Shown here piece by piece: positions 1 through 8,861 of a stretch of 48,143 bases of DNA (position 1 is the stretch's first letter; every line of letters starts with the position of its first letter). The notes under the pieces were generated by a model. It had not been told where the DNA came from. It saw nothing but the letters and a program-made list of their open reading frames with translations, and did not search any database. Position numbers and translations under genes: made by a program. The DNA is from Microgenomates group bacterium GW2011_GWF2_46_18. GTDB taxonomy: Bacteria > Patescibacteriota > Microgenomatia > UBA1400 > UBA12108. Location of the stretch: assembly GCA_001002415.1 (NCBI GenBank), contig LCMB01000006.1, positions 1 through 48,143 of the forward strand, in the 5' to 3' direction.

Positions 1-2
1 CC

Positions 3-112
3 TACAGAATGGGTTACCTATCTGGCAAACTGAAGGCATACGAAACAACGGATGATTTGATGAAAATGGTCAAGCAGGGTAAAAATCTAGATGAAACTAA
101 TGAAAATAGTTA
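3..112 (+). CDS. 3' end of a CDS truncated by the window edge, unknown function
   Basis: Open frame from the window edge: YRMGYLSGKLKAYETTDDLMKMVKQGKNLDETNENS*; followed closely by an XRE gene. Confidence 0.5.
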
Positions 113-157
113 AAAATTGGGGTTTTTTGACCCGTGATGTTAGAATATAAATATATG

Positions 158-373
158 AATAGTGATTCCATGGATTTGAAAGAGAAAAAAGAATTCGGAG
201 ATAAAGCTCGTGTTGCTAGAGAGAAACTATCTTTAACTCAAGCCGATGTAGCCAAAAAAGCCAACATGACCGTCAACTACTACGCCATGATTGAACGAGG
301 TGAAGCTAATTTGTCCTTTGAAAAAATGAAGAGTATCGTCAAAGTCCTTAAGCTCAAGATCACTATTTCGTAG
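158..373 (+). CDS. XRE-family helix-turn-helix regulator
   Basis: ARVAREKLSLTQADVAKKANMTVNYYAMIERGEANLSFEKMKSIVKVLKLKI is a typical HTH_3 pattern; start could be 134 or 158. Confidence 0.85.
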   Translation, partial: NSDSMDLKEKKEFGDKARVAREKLSLTQADVAKKANMTVNYYAMIERGEANLSFEKMKSIVKVLKLKITIS

Positions 374-659
374 CTTGTTGGTTCTCCAATGCCAATTTCG
401 CAAACCTAATCATCATGTCCGCCAGTTGCTCTGCCCTGTATTGTGAAGCGTTCTCTGGCTCAGTCTTTTTCAAACTTTTGAAAGCTGCCTTTATCAACAT
501 ATCCCTATTTGCCTCATCAAGTACGAATTTATAGGTTTCCTCAGAAACATTTTCATATTTTCCCTTGGAAAATGCATCCAGTTCATCCCATGGCAAAGCA
601 TCTACCACATTTGCTAAATCATCATTCGCGCCGTTTTGCATGGCCTTATTATAATCCAA
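363..659 (-). CDS. hypothetical protein
   Basis: 98-aa ORF with natural composition, convergent with the XRE gene. Confidence 0.5.
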   Translation of the reverse strand: MDYNKAMQNGANDDLANVVDALPWDELDAFSKGKYENVSEETYKFVLDEANRDMLIKAAFKSLKKTEPENASQYRAEQLADMMIRFAKLALENQQATK

Positions 660-692
660 TAAACCTAGTAGAGGAAATTACCTATATTTTCG

Positions 693-1133
693 CTACATGT
701 ATTTTTCGTACCCAATAAAGTTAAATAAATCTACGGCGAAGCCGCCGTCCTCAAGACGGCGCATAAATTCTCTGCTTTTTGCCTGAGAAAGTATATTAAG
801 ACTTCCTTCCCATACAATATTGCGGTCGATAATAGCTAGTTTTCGGTGGTGATTGCCTGTGCAAAGCAGTACTTGGATGCCAACAGCCTCAAATTCTTGG
901 ATTTCCACCTCAGACTGCTCATCATAGCCATCTAGGTGCTCTCGTGGGTCACGGGTCACTATGTAGATTTTGACACCGCGCCCAACCAAACGTCGAAACA
1001 CTGGCCAAAAAGTCTTCATTCTAGCTATGGTGATGAATGGACTTTCGATAATTACCTCATTCTGACTATTCTCTAAATCTCTCAGGAATTTGGAGAAGAA
1101 GGTTTTTTCGTCGTGCAAAGAGGTTTTAATCAT
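693..1133 (-). CDS. phospholipase D-like domain protein (single HKD motif)
   Basis: HHRKLAIIDRNIVWEGSLNIL matches HxKxxxxD plus a downstream GSxN-like motif. Confidence 0.8.
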   Translation of the reverse strand: MIKTSLHDEKTFFSKFLRDLENSQNEVIIESPFITIARMKTFWPVFRRLVGRGVKIYIVTRDPREHLDGYDEQSEVEIQEFEAVGIQVLLCTGNHHRKLAIIDRNIVWEGSLNILSQAKSREFMRRLEDGGFAVDLFNFIGYEKYM

Positions 1134-1272
1134 GTAAATCCTCCTCCGACTTCGATTGATACACTTCCATTAACCTGGTAAAATGCACTAGGTAGTTATG
1201 GGAGAGCGGTTCAAAATAAGAATCGTCCTCCGCACAATCCTGACCAACCTAATGCTATAATCCATATCCGTT

Positions 1273-1992
1273 ATGCCAAAAAAACCCGCACTAACTCAAA
1301 AACCAGACGGAACCGTCAAATTTAGTTTGACTATTCCCCAAAAGGCAGTCGCCCAGGAATACCAACACGTCTTGGTCGAATTCAGTAAAACCGCCGAGAT
1401 CAAAGGCTTCCGCAAGGGGAAGGCTCCGATCGCGATGGTCGAGCAAACTACCGATCAATCCAAGATCATTAGTCACGTTCTCGAGCATGTGCTTCCATCC
1501 GCTTATTCTCAGGTCATCCAGGTTCATCAACTCAAACCGCTTGTAGAGCCCCAGGTGACCCCCACCGCCATGAAAACCGGGGAAGACTGGCAATTCACTG
1601 TCGTTACCGCCATCGCCCCCACCTTCGTTCTGGGTGACTACCGTGCCAAGCTGACTAAAGCTCTGGCCAAACACAAGGAAAGCAAAAAGGACGAACGCCT
1701 CAAAGTCATTTTTGACACTCTTCTCTCGCTCGGCAAATTCTCCGTCGCACCGCTTCTAGTGGACATGGAAACCAAAGCCGCTCTCTCCCGTCTGATCAAT
1801 CAGCTCGGTAACCTCAAACTCACGGTTGCTGACTATGCCAAGTCTCTCAAAAAAACTCCCGAAGAGTTAGTTGCCGAATATCAAACCACCGCTACCACCA
1901 ATCTACAACTTCACTTTATTCTTCAGGCTATTCAAACTGACCAAAAGCTCGCCGATTCTGCTGCTACTCTTGACTTCCTTCAAGCATTATAG
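1273..1992 (+). CDS. tig: trigger factor-like chaperone lacking the PPIase domain
   Basis: N-terminal ribosome-binding signature (EIKGFRKGKAPIAMVEQ) followed directly by a helical C-terminal region; 239 aa. Confidence 0.8.
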   Translation: MPKKPALTQKPDGTVKFSLTIPQKAVAQEYQHVLVEFSKTAEIKGFRKGKAPIAMVEQTTDQSKIISHVLEHVLPSAYSQVIQVHQLKPLVEPQVTPTAMKTGEDWQFTVVTAIAPTFVLGDYRAKLTKALAKHKESKKDERLKVIFDTLLSLGKFSVAPLLVDMETKAALSRLINQLGNLKLTVADYAKSLKKTPEELVAEYQTTATTNLQLHFILQAIQTDQKLADSAATLDFLQAL

Positions 1993-2009
1993 GATAATAA
2001 GTCGTTACT

Positions 2010-2681
2010 ATGTCCTTCGATCCATTCAAAAATTTTAAACCACTCAATTCTAAACCAGCGACCAAAACAAATCCGCCTGTTACTCGCTCCGATAACTTCG
2101 TGGAATCTGTCAAAGACATTGGCAGTAATACCCTCCAATCCTTAAAGAATGACGTTGTCAAAGGGACTGCTCAAAATATTTTTGATCAACTCCTGGGTAG
2201 CACCAAAACCGGTCAAGTTCCCTCGGAAAACCAGACAATCACTCCCGATCTCGAAGAGTATATTGCCGAGCGCGAACAAAATGCCGCCGAACAAGCTCGT
2301 TCCCAAGAACGGCTCTTCCACCAGCAAAAACAAAAAGAAACTCAAGTCCTCTTCTCTTTTGCCGACGAAAAGGTGAAAAAGGAAATCGAGGGTGTCCGTC
2401 AGGAATTGGCCATGCTGGTCAATACCATGGGTCAGGTCGAGGCCCAAATCGAAAACGCCATTATGGACAACGTGACCGATGCCGGTGTCTACCACTTGAA
2501 CTACTTCCGCAAACTCAAAACCTGGATTGTTTTTATGCGCAAATCTCTCGAAGACGCTTCTCTTTGGTTAAGTGTCGCCAAGGGCCGCAAAACTCAAGGT
2601 TATTTCTGGAGTCAAGTAGCCAAATCCGGTACCAAATACAGTATGTCTCATGAGCGCGCCGTCCAAATGGGCGCGGGGTAA
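2010..2681 (+). CDS. conserved-looking hypothetical protein
   Basis: 223-aa ORF between tig and tRNA-Val, coiled-coil-like composition. Confidence 0.7.
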   Translation: MSFDPFKNFKPLNSKPATKTNPPVTRSDNFVESVKDIGSNTLQSLKNDVVKGTAQNIFDQLLGSTKTGQVPSENQTITPDLEEYIAEREQNAAEQARSQERLFHQQKQKETQVLFSFADEKVKKEIEGVRQELAMLVNTMGQVEAQIENAIMDNVTDAGVYHLNYFRKLKTWIVFMRKSLEDASLWLSVAKGRKTQGYFWSQVAKSGTKYSMSHERAVQMGAG

Positions 2682-2707
2682 TTTTTCTGTTAAAATATCT
2701 CCATCTT

Positions 2708-2781
2708 GGGTTCGTAGCTCAGTTGGTTAGAGCGCCACATTGACATTGTGGAGGTCAGAGGTTCGACTCCTCTCGGACCCA
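2708..2781 (+). tRNA. tRNA-Val (anticodon GAC)
   Basis: Acceptor GGGTTCG/CGGACCC, D-arm TAGCTCAGTTGGTTAGAGC, anticodon arm CCACA-TTGACAT-TGTGG, T-arm GAGGTTCGACTCCTC, discriminator A; CCA not encoded. Confidence 0.95.
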
Positions 2782-2831
2782 CTTTTCTTTCTCTCCCCAT
2801 TATCTAGCTTCATATGTAGTAATATATCCAT

Positions 2832-3008
2832 ATGAACAAAATTAACGAACAAGTAAAAAGTAAACCTGGTGAACCTGAGCCCAAAAATGCCAGGGTTACC
2901 GGCAGAGAAATAGCCAAAATTTCTGAATTGATCCCCGACCCAAAAGATCAAGAACTAGTTCCCATTAATCGGATTAAGGAAGCTCTGGAAAAGCTCAAGA
3001 AAGCTTAA
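2832..3008 (+). CDS. small hypothetical protein (58 aa)
   Basis: MNKINEQVKSKPGEPEPKNARVTGREIAKISELIPDPKDQELVPINRIKEALEKLKKA*; fills the tRNA-thrS gap. Confidence 0.5.
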   Translation: MNKINEQVKSKPGEPEPKNARVTGREIAKISELIPDPKDQELVPINRIKEALEKLKKA

Positions 3009-3055
3009 TACACCCTAGCCAAAACGATCGGTAATCCTGGTATACTATTCACCAT

Positions 3056-4795
3056 ATGTCAGATTCAGCCCGTTCATCGCTCGAAGCCTTGCGTCACTCC
3101 GCCGCGCATCTTTTAGCCGCGGCAATCGCGGAGCTTTATCCCAACGCCCTCCCAACCCTTGGTCCCGCCATTGAAACCGGCTTTTACTACGATTTTGACC
3201 ATCTCAAGATTGGTGCCGAAGATTTTCCCCTCGTCGAAGCGAAAATGCGTGAGCTCGTCAAGACCTGGTCTAGTTTTAAGAAATTCAAACTTTCTGCCAG
3301 CGAAGCCAAAGCCGAATTCAAGGCTAATCCTTATAAACTTGAACTCATCGACGAAATTATCGCCAAAGGGGAGGAGATTACGGTCTATCAGTCCGGCACT
3401 TTCCGCGATCTCTGTCGCGGCGGCCATACCGACAAACCGGGCGAGATCAAAGCCTTCAAACTTTTGTCCGTAGCCGGCGCCTACTGGCACGGTGACGAAA
3501 AGAACAAAATGCTCACCCGGATCTACGGCACAGCTTTTTCTTCCCAAGAAGACCTCGATAAATACCTCTGGCAAATAGAAGAAGCGAAAAAGCGGGACCA
3601 CCGCAAACTTGGGAAAGAGTTGGATCTCTTTACTTTCTCCGAGCTCGTTGGGTCGGGTCTACCTCTCTATACCGCCCGCGGTTCCTTTATTCGGCGCACC
3701 GTCACCAACTTTGTTGAGTCCGTCCAAAGTAAACTCGCCTATACTCAGGTCTGGACTCCTCAAATTGCCAAAGCCGAGTTGTTCAAAAAAAGCGGTCACT
3801 ACGACAAGTACAAAGACGATATGTTTCGGGTTGTGAGTAACTACAGCGATGAAGAATTCTTCCTCAAACCCATGAACTGTCCTCAGCACGCCGAAATTTA
3901 TGCCAGTCGGCCACGTAGTTACCGCGATCTTCCCCTCCGCTTGACCGATTTTGCTATGCTCTACCGCGACGAAAAACCGGGGGAACTTAGCGGCCTAGCT
4001 CGCGTTCGTGCCTTCAGCCAAGACGATTGTCATGTCTATTGCCGCGAGGATCAGGTCGATTTTGAGGTTGATCAGATGCTCGACATGATCAAGCAGATTA
4101 TGAACACCTTTGGCTTCACCTACCGCTACCGGCTTTCGACTCGCGACCCCGCTCACCCCGAAAAATATTTAGGTGACCCGAAAGTCTGGGACAAACTCGA
4201 AGCCTGGGCCGTCAAGATTATGGAGCGTAATCACATCGAGTATTACGATGGACCTGGGGAAGCCGCCTTCTACGGTCCCAAAATGGATCTGATGGCTACC
4301 GACGCTTTGGGACGGGAATGGCAACTCTCGACGGTTCAGATCGACTACGTTCAGCCTGAGCGCTTTAACCTCGAATACACGGCTCTCGACGGCTCGCGTC
4401 AGCGACCGGTTACGTTACATCGCGCCATCCTGGGCTCTCCCGAGCGCTTACTGGGGATCTTGATCGAACATTACGCTGGTGCCTTCCCCCTCTGGCTCTC
4501 ACCCACCCAACTCACTCTCCTCCCCATCTCCGAGCACGAACTTACCTTTACCCAAAAACTGGCCAAGGAGTTAACAAAAGCCGGTCTGCGGGTTGAGATT
4601 GACGAGAGTAGTAACACCCTCGGCAAAAAAATTCTTCGCGGCCGCAATTACAAGGTTCCGTACCTTGCAATCATCGGCAAAAAAGAAGTCGAAACCAATA
4701 CTCTGACTCTCAAAAATCGCGCTGGGGACCAGTTGACTCTCTCCCTCGATGAAGTTATCGCCAAATTAACCCAAGAGACCGAGAGTAAGTTATAA
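3056..4795 (+). CDS. thrS: threonyl-tRNA synthetase (no TGS domain)
   Basis: Starts directly at the editing domain (LRHSAAHLLAAAI); class II motifs MNCPQHAEIY and LHRAILGSPERLLGILIEHYAGAFP. Confidence 0.95.
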   Translation: MSDSARSSLEALRHSAAHLLAAAIAELYPNALPTLGPAIETGFYYDFDHLKIGAEDFPLVEAKMRELVKTWSSFKKFKLSASEAKAEFKANPYKLELIDEIIAKGEEITVYQSGTFRDLCRGGHTDKPGEIKAFKLLSVAGAYWHGDEKNKMLTRIYGTAFSSQEDLDKYLWQIEEAKKRDHRKLGKELDLFTFSELVGSGLPLYTARGSFIRRTVTNFVESVQSKLAYTQVWTPQIAKAELFKKSGHYDKYKDDMFRVVSNYSDEEFFLKPMNCPQHAEIYASRPRSYRDLPLRLTDFAMLYRDEKPGELSGLARVRAFSQDDCHVYCREDQVDFEVDQMLDMIKQIMNTFGFTYRYRLSTRDPAHPEKYLGDPKVWDKLEAWAVKIMERNHIEYYDGPGEAAFYGPKMDLMATDALGREWQLSTVQIDYVQPERFNLEYTALDGSRQRPVTLHRAILGSPERLLGILIEHYAGAFPLWLSPTQLTLLPISEHELTFTQKLAKELTKAGLRVEIDESSNTLGKKILRGRNYKVPYLAIIGKKEVETNTLTLKNRAGDQLTLSLDEVIAKLTQETESKL

Positions 4796-4802
4796 TATCC
4801 TC

Positions 4803-5324
4803 ATGAAATTTCATCCGATCAACCAGTTTATCAAATCCACCGAGCTTAGGGTTATCGACGACACCGGTAAGCAAATTGGGGTCATGTCCCGCGAAGAAGC
4901 CCTCAAAACCGCCCAGGAGAGGGGACTGGATCTCGTCGAAATCGCCTCACAAGCTACTCCTCCGGTCGCCAAAGTCATTGACTTCAAGAAATTCAAATAC
5001 CTTGAAGCCAAAAAAGAACGTGACAGCAAAGCCAGTAGCGGCAAAGTCGATCTCAAAGAAATTCGTTTCACTCCCTTTATCGCCCAAGGTGATCTCGCTT
5101 CTAGACTGGAACGCATTCGCGAAATCCTGGGGGATGGAGACAGAGTTAAAGTTGTGGTAAAATTCACCGGTCGTCAAATTACCCGGGTCGAGTTCGGTCA
5201 TGAACTGATCAAAAGGATCATGACTCAACTGGAAGGAGTGGCCACCGCTGACGGAGTTCCCAAACTCCAAGGCAAGACACTCTTTTTGATTCTCAACCCC
5301 AGCAAGAAGAAAGTTGAAAAATGA
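4803..5324 (+). CDS. infC: translation initiation factor IF-3
   Basis: VIDDTGKQIGVMSREEALKTAQERGLDLVEI; followed by rpmI-rplT. Confidence 0.95.
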   Translation: MKFHPINQFIKSTELRVIDDTGKQIGVMSREEALKTAQERGLDLVEIASQATPPVAKVIDFKKFKYLEAKKERDSKASSGKVDLKEIRFTPFIAQGDLASRLERIREILGDGDRVKVVVKFTGRQITRVEFGHELIKRIMTQLEGVATADGVPKLQGKTLFLILNPSKKKVEK

Positions 5325-5512
5325 AACGTAAATCAAAAAAATCGCTTACTCGTCGAGTCAAGATCACCAAAACCGGCAAAATTATGCGTCGCACCCAAAA
5401 TATGCGTCACATTCGCCGGCACAAGTCCAAAGCGCAAATCCGCCGAATGAAAGCCCCCAAATTTTTAACCGGCCAAATTGCCAAAAACATTAAACACATC
5501 CTAGGAATCTAA
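5321..5512 (+). CDS. rpmI: 50S ribosomal protein L35
   Basis: Basic 63-aa protein with L35 pattern, ATGA overlap with infC. Confidence 0.93.
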   Translation: MKRKSKKSLTRRVKITKTGKIMRRTQNMRHIRRHKSKAQIRRMKAPKFLTGQIAKNIKHILGI

Positions 5513-5513
5513 C

Positions 5514-5864
5514 ATGACTCGCGTCAAAAACTCTCCTGTCAAACGGGCTCGTCACAAAAAGGTTTTAGCCAGAACCAGCGGCTTCCGCATGACCAAAAAC
5601 CGCTTGTGGAAAGTGGCCCATGAAGCTTACTTGCACGCCCTTGATTACAGTTTTCAAGGCAGAAAAGACCGCAAAAGTGATTTTCGTGCTCTCTGGATTT
5701 TGCGCCTTAACGCAGCTTTGCGCGCTATCGATCCCGCTCTTACCTACAGTCGCTTTATCCCGCTTCTTAAAACCAAGCAAATTACCCTGAACCGCAAAGT
5801 CCTAGCCGACATTGCTACTTCCGACCCCGAAACGTTTGCCAAAATCGTTGAAAAAGTGCGTTAA
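5514..5864 (+). CDS. rplT: 50S ribosomal protein L20
   Basis: KRARHKKVLARTSGFRMTKNRLWKVAHEAYLHALDYSFQGRKDRKSDFRALWILRLNAALR. Confidence 0.95.
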   Translation: MTRVKNSPVKRARHKKVLARTSGFRMTKNRLWKVAHEAYLHALDYSFQGRKDRKSDFRALWILRLNAALRAIDPALTYSRFIPLLKTKQITLNRKVLADIATSDPETFAKIVEKVR

Positions 5865-5873
5865 ATCAAACTC

Positions 5874-5903
5874 TTGACAGTTCCCCATCTTATAGTGTAG
5901 TAT
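5874..5903 (+). promoter_or_regulatory. sigma70-type promoter between rplT and pheS
   Basis: TTGACA (5874-5879), 18 nt, TAGTAT (5898-5903). Confidence 0.6.
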
Positions 5904-5908
5904 GCATA

Positions 5909-5975
5909 TCTTGCGAGAAGCAACCATCCGCACGTTCCCACTCATAAAGGGTTCGCTGGCAGGAAGGTTGCTTTT
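5909..5975 (+). ncRNA. candidate short structured transcript or attenuator upstream of pheS
   Basis: AAGCAACC (5918-5925) pairs with GGTTGCTT (5966-5973), ends in a 4-T run; lies just downstream of a TTGACA/TAGTAT promoter. Confidence 0.4.
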
Positions 5976-6009
5976 GGCGTATCTAGAGGGTTTGTTATAG
6001 AATAATCCC

Positions 6010-7011
6010 ATGCAAACCCAAATTACCCAAATACAATCACGTTTTACCTCAGATCTGGACCAAGTTCACACCCCAACCGAACTCGACGCACTCTACCTCA
6101 AATACCTCGGGAAAAAGGGTAGTACTACCCAGCTTCTTGGCCAACTCAAAGAACTTTCTCTTTCGGACAAGAAAATTTATGGGCCTCTCCTCAACCAACT
6201 CAAACAATCCCAGGAATCGCAAATTAAAGACAAGTCAAAATTACTATCGTCTGACGTCTCGCATCTATTGTCTATGGATTTGACCATTCCTGGTCAAATC
6301 AAGCCCATCGGTCATCTCCACCCAACTACCATTCTAATCCGGGAGATGAACGATTTCTTCCGTCAGCAAGGCTACTCCATCGGCGAAGGTCCCGAAATCG
6401 AAAATGTCGAGTACAACTTCCGCCGGCTCAATCTTCCAGAAGGCCACCCCGCCACTGATCTGCAGGACACTCTCTTTATTCGCGAAGGTGATCTTTTGCT
6501 CCGGACTCACACCAGCTCCGTCGAAACCAGAATTCTCTCAAGCCAGAAGCCCCCCTTGCGGGTTGTTGTTCCCGGCAAATGTTATCGCAACGAAACCAAT
6601 AGTACGACCAACACCAACTTTTTCTATCAATATCAGGGCTTTGTCGTCGACCAAGGAATCAACATTCAACACCTCAAATCCATTCTTACCGAGTTTCACC
6701 AATTTCTCTTTGGGAAAGATATCAAACTGCGTTTTCGTTACAAATACTACCCCGAAGTCACTCCCGGCATGGGGGTGGATATCGAGTGCAACTTTTGCCA
6801 TGGCAAGGGCTGCCAAATCTGCAAATACCGTGGCTTTATCGAAGTTTTGGGTAGTGGGATGATCCATCCCAATACCCTCAAAGCCTGCGGCATTGATCCC
6901 AGCATTTACACCGGCTTTGCCTTTGGGATGGGGCTTGACCGCTTAGTCATGACGAAATTTGGTATTACTGATATCCGCAAACTCTATGGCGGAGAATTAA
7001 TTTACCTATGA
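6010..7011 (+). CDS. pheS: phenylalanyl-tRNA synthetase alpha subunit
   Basis: GKCYRNETNSTTNTNFFYQYQGFVVD, GFAFGMGLDRLVMTKFGITDIR. Confidence 0.95.
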   Translation: MQTQITQIQSRFTSDLDQVHTPTELDALYLKYLGKKGSTTQLLGQLKELSLSDKKIYGPLLNQLKQSQESQIKDKSKLLSSDVSHLLSMDLTIPGQIKPIGHLHPTTILIREMNDFFRQQGYSIGEGPEIENVEYNFRRLNLPEGHPATDLQDTLFIREGDLLLRTHTSSVETRILSSQKPPLRVVVPGKCYRNETNSTTNTNFFYQYQGFVVDQGINIQHLKSILTEFHQFLFGKDIKLRFRYKYYPEVTPGMGVDIECNFCHGKGCQICKYRGFIEVLGSGMIHPNTLKACGIDPSIYTGFAFGMGLDRLVMTKFGITDIRKLYGGELIYL

Positions 7012-8861
7012 AAATACCTCTTATTTGGCTCAAAGATTATCTCAAAATTGACAAAACTCCCCGCGAAATTGCCGCCAGTTTTACCCAGCTTGGGCTTATG
7101 CTCGACAAACCCCTCGATCAAACTGGCGTGCTTGATCTCGAACACCGGATGGATCGCTCCGATTGGCTAAGCATTATCGGCTGTGCCCGCGACCTCGCTG
7201 CCTTCGAAAATTTACCTCTCAAACTTCCCAAGCCAACTTCCAAACTTAAACAAAAAACTCTCTCTCAACCCGAAATTGCTATTCGAGTCCAAACTCCCCA
7301 TGTCCGCCGCTTTGCGACCAAAGTTTTTCACCAGGTTAAAGTCGGCCCTTCCCCGCGCTGGCTCACTGAACGTCTTTTGGCCTACGGCATCAAATCAGTC
7401 AACAATATTGTCGATGTCACCAACTTTGTCATGGTCGAATACGGTCAACCCCTGCACGCTCAGGATCTCGCCAAACTACCGGGGCAAGATATTACCATCA
7501 GAGCAGCCTGTGCCGGGGAGAAACTAACCACTATTCTAGGTACAGACATAAAACTAGATTCTAACGTCTTCATTCTAACGTCTGGCGGATTGCCCACCGT
7601 CATCGGCGGGATCGTTGGCGGTGTTGGTACCAGTGTAACTCAAAAAACTACGGACATTATCTTGGATGCTGGTAACTACGATCAACGGATTATCCGCCAA
7701 ACCAGTCGTCGCTTAAAAATCATTAACGAAACTGTCAGTCACTACGACAAATACCTCGATCCTCGCTTGATTGATCCAGCTCTTTCTCGCGCCACCTCCC
7801 TTATTCTCGAACTAGCTGGTGGCACTGTGACAGATAACGACGACTACTATCCCCATCCCCCCAAGCCCCAAACCCTGACCCTCCATTGGTCTCGTCTCCA
7901 ACTTCTCTCCGGCCTCACACTTCCCAAACCCACGGTCAAACGCATTCTCCGTGCTCTCGACTACTCCATTGTCGAAGAAGACCCTTCCTCCCTCGTCGTC
8001 GAAATTCCCTACTTTAGGACCGATGTCGAAGTCGAAGACGATTTGATTGCCGATATTCTCCGGATTAATAATTACGACAATCTTCCGGCTCTGGCTCTCT
8101 CAACTCCGATTCCCCCAGACATTACCCCCGAGCTTTATCGCTTCGAAGACCGCTTGCGCGATCTGCTGGTAGCGAAAGGTGCCCACGAACACATTACTAG
8201 TTCCCTAACTACTGCTTCCCCCGATAATCACGCTATTACTCTACTTAGTGCTACCTCCTCTGACCAAAATACGCTTCGTTCCTCCCTAGTTCCTTCCCTC
8301 CAAAATGTCCTTGGCTATTACGCTAAACATGGGCTCAAAAACATTGCCCTTTTCGAAATCGGCAAAGTCTTTTCCCAACAAGGTGACAAGTATTTGGAAC
8401 ATCGTCATCTCTCGGTTGTCTCTACTCAAAAAATTGCCGACTCACTTTCCACTCTTATGCATGTGCTTGGCATCAACTATCACATTTCTTTAACCTATCA
8501 GATTGTGGTCAAACAAAAAACGGTGGGGGCGATTGGTCCTCATTTCTACACCTTATATCCTGATTTACTTCTCCCGCTCTCTCAAGCCTACTCTCCAGTC
8601 GTGAGTGAGTTTTTGCACTCGCAATCCCGCGATTTGTCTCTTCTTGTCCCGCCCCGCTATGTCTACGCTGATATTCTAGCCGCCCTTAATCCTCTTACTC
8701 TTACCTATCAAACTATCAACTGTAAATCCGCTACTCCCTTAGGTAAAGTTAACAATTATCTGCTCACTTTCACTTGGCCAGCCAAAAGCAACACATCCGC
8801 CGAAATCAAACAAATCCTCAAGACACTCAAAACCGCTCTCTCCATCGATTCCAAATCCTAA
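7008..8861 (+). CDS. pheT: phenylalanyl-tRNA synthetase beta subunit, short form
   Basis: B3/B4-like core FVMVEYGQPLHAQDL, follows pheS; 617 aa, lacks the N-terminal tRNA-binding domain. Confidence 0.93.
   Translation: MKIPLIWLKDYLKIDKTPREIAASFTQLGLMLDKPLDQTGVLDLEHRMDRSDWLSIIGCARDLAAFENLPLKLPKPTSKLKQKTLSQPEIAIRVQTPHVRRFATKVFHQVKVGPSPRWLTERLLAYGIKSVNNIVDVTNFVMVEYGQPLHAQDLAKLPGQDITIRAACAGEKLTTILGTDIKLDSNVFILTSGGLPTVIGGIVGGVGTSVTQKTTDIILDAGNYDQRIIRQTSRRLKIINETVSHYDKYLDPRLIDPALSRATSLILELAGGTVTDNDDYYPHPPKPQTLTLHWSRLQLLSGLTLPKPTVKRILRALDYSIVEEDPSSLVVEIPYFRTDVEVEDDLIADILRINNYDNLPALALSTPIPPDITPELYRFEDRLRDLLVAKGAHEHITSSLTTASPDNHAITLLSATSSDQNTLRSSLVPSLQNVLGYYAKHGLKNIALFEIGKVFSQQGDKYLEHRHLSVVSTQKIADSLSTLMHVLGINYHISLTYQIVVKQKTVGAIGPHFYTLYPDLLLPLSQAYSPVVSEFLHSQSRDLSLLVPPRYVYADILAALNPLTLTYQTINCKSATPLGKVNNYLLTFTWPAKSNTSAEIKQILKTLKTALSIDSKS

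Noticed and set aside
2142-2495. Minus-strand ORF opposite the 223-aa hypothetical gene
   Set aside because: The plus-strand frame is longer, co-directional with its neighbours and better composed.
3113-3601. 162-aa minus-strand ORF within thrS, and many similar antisense ORFs (e.g. 6538-6867, 14001-14414, 17117-17575, 31683-32009, 35144-35536)
   Set aside because: They overlap well-supported conserved genes and show the composition expected of antisense frames.
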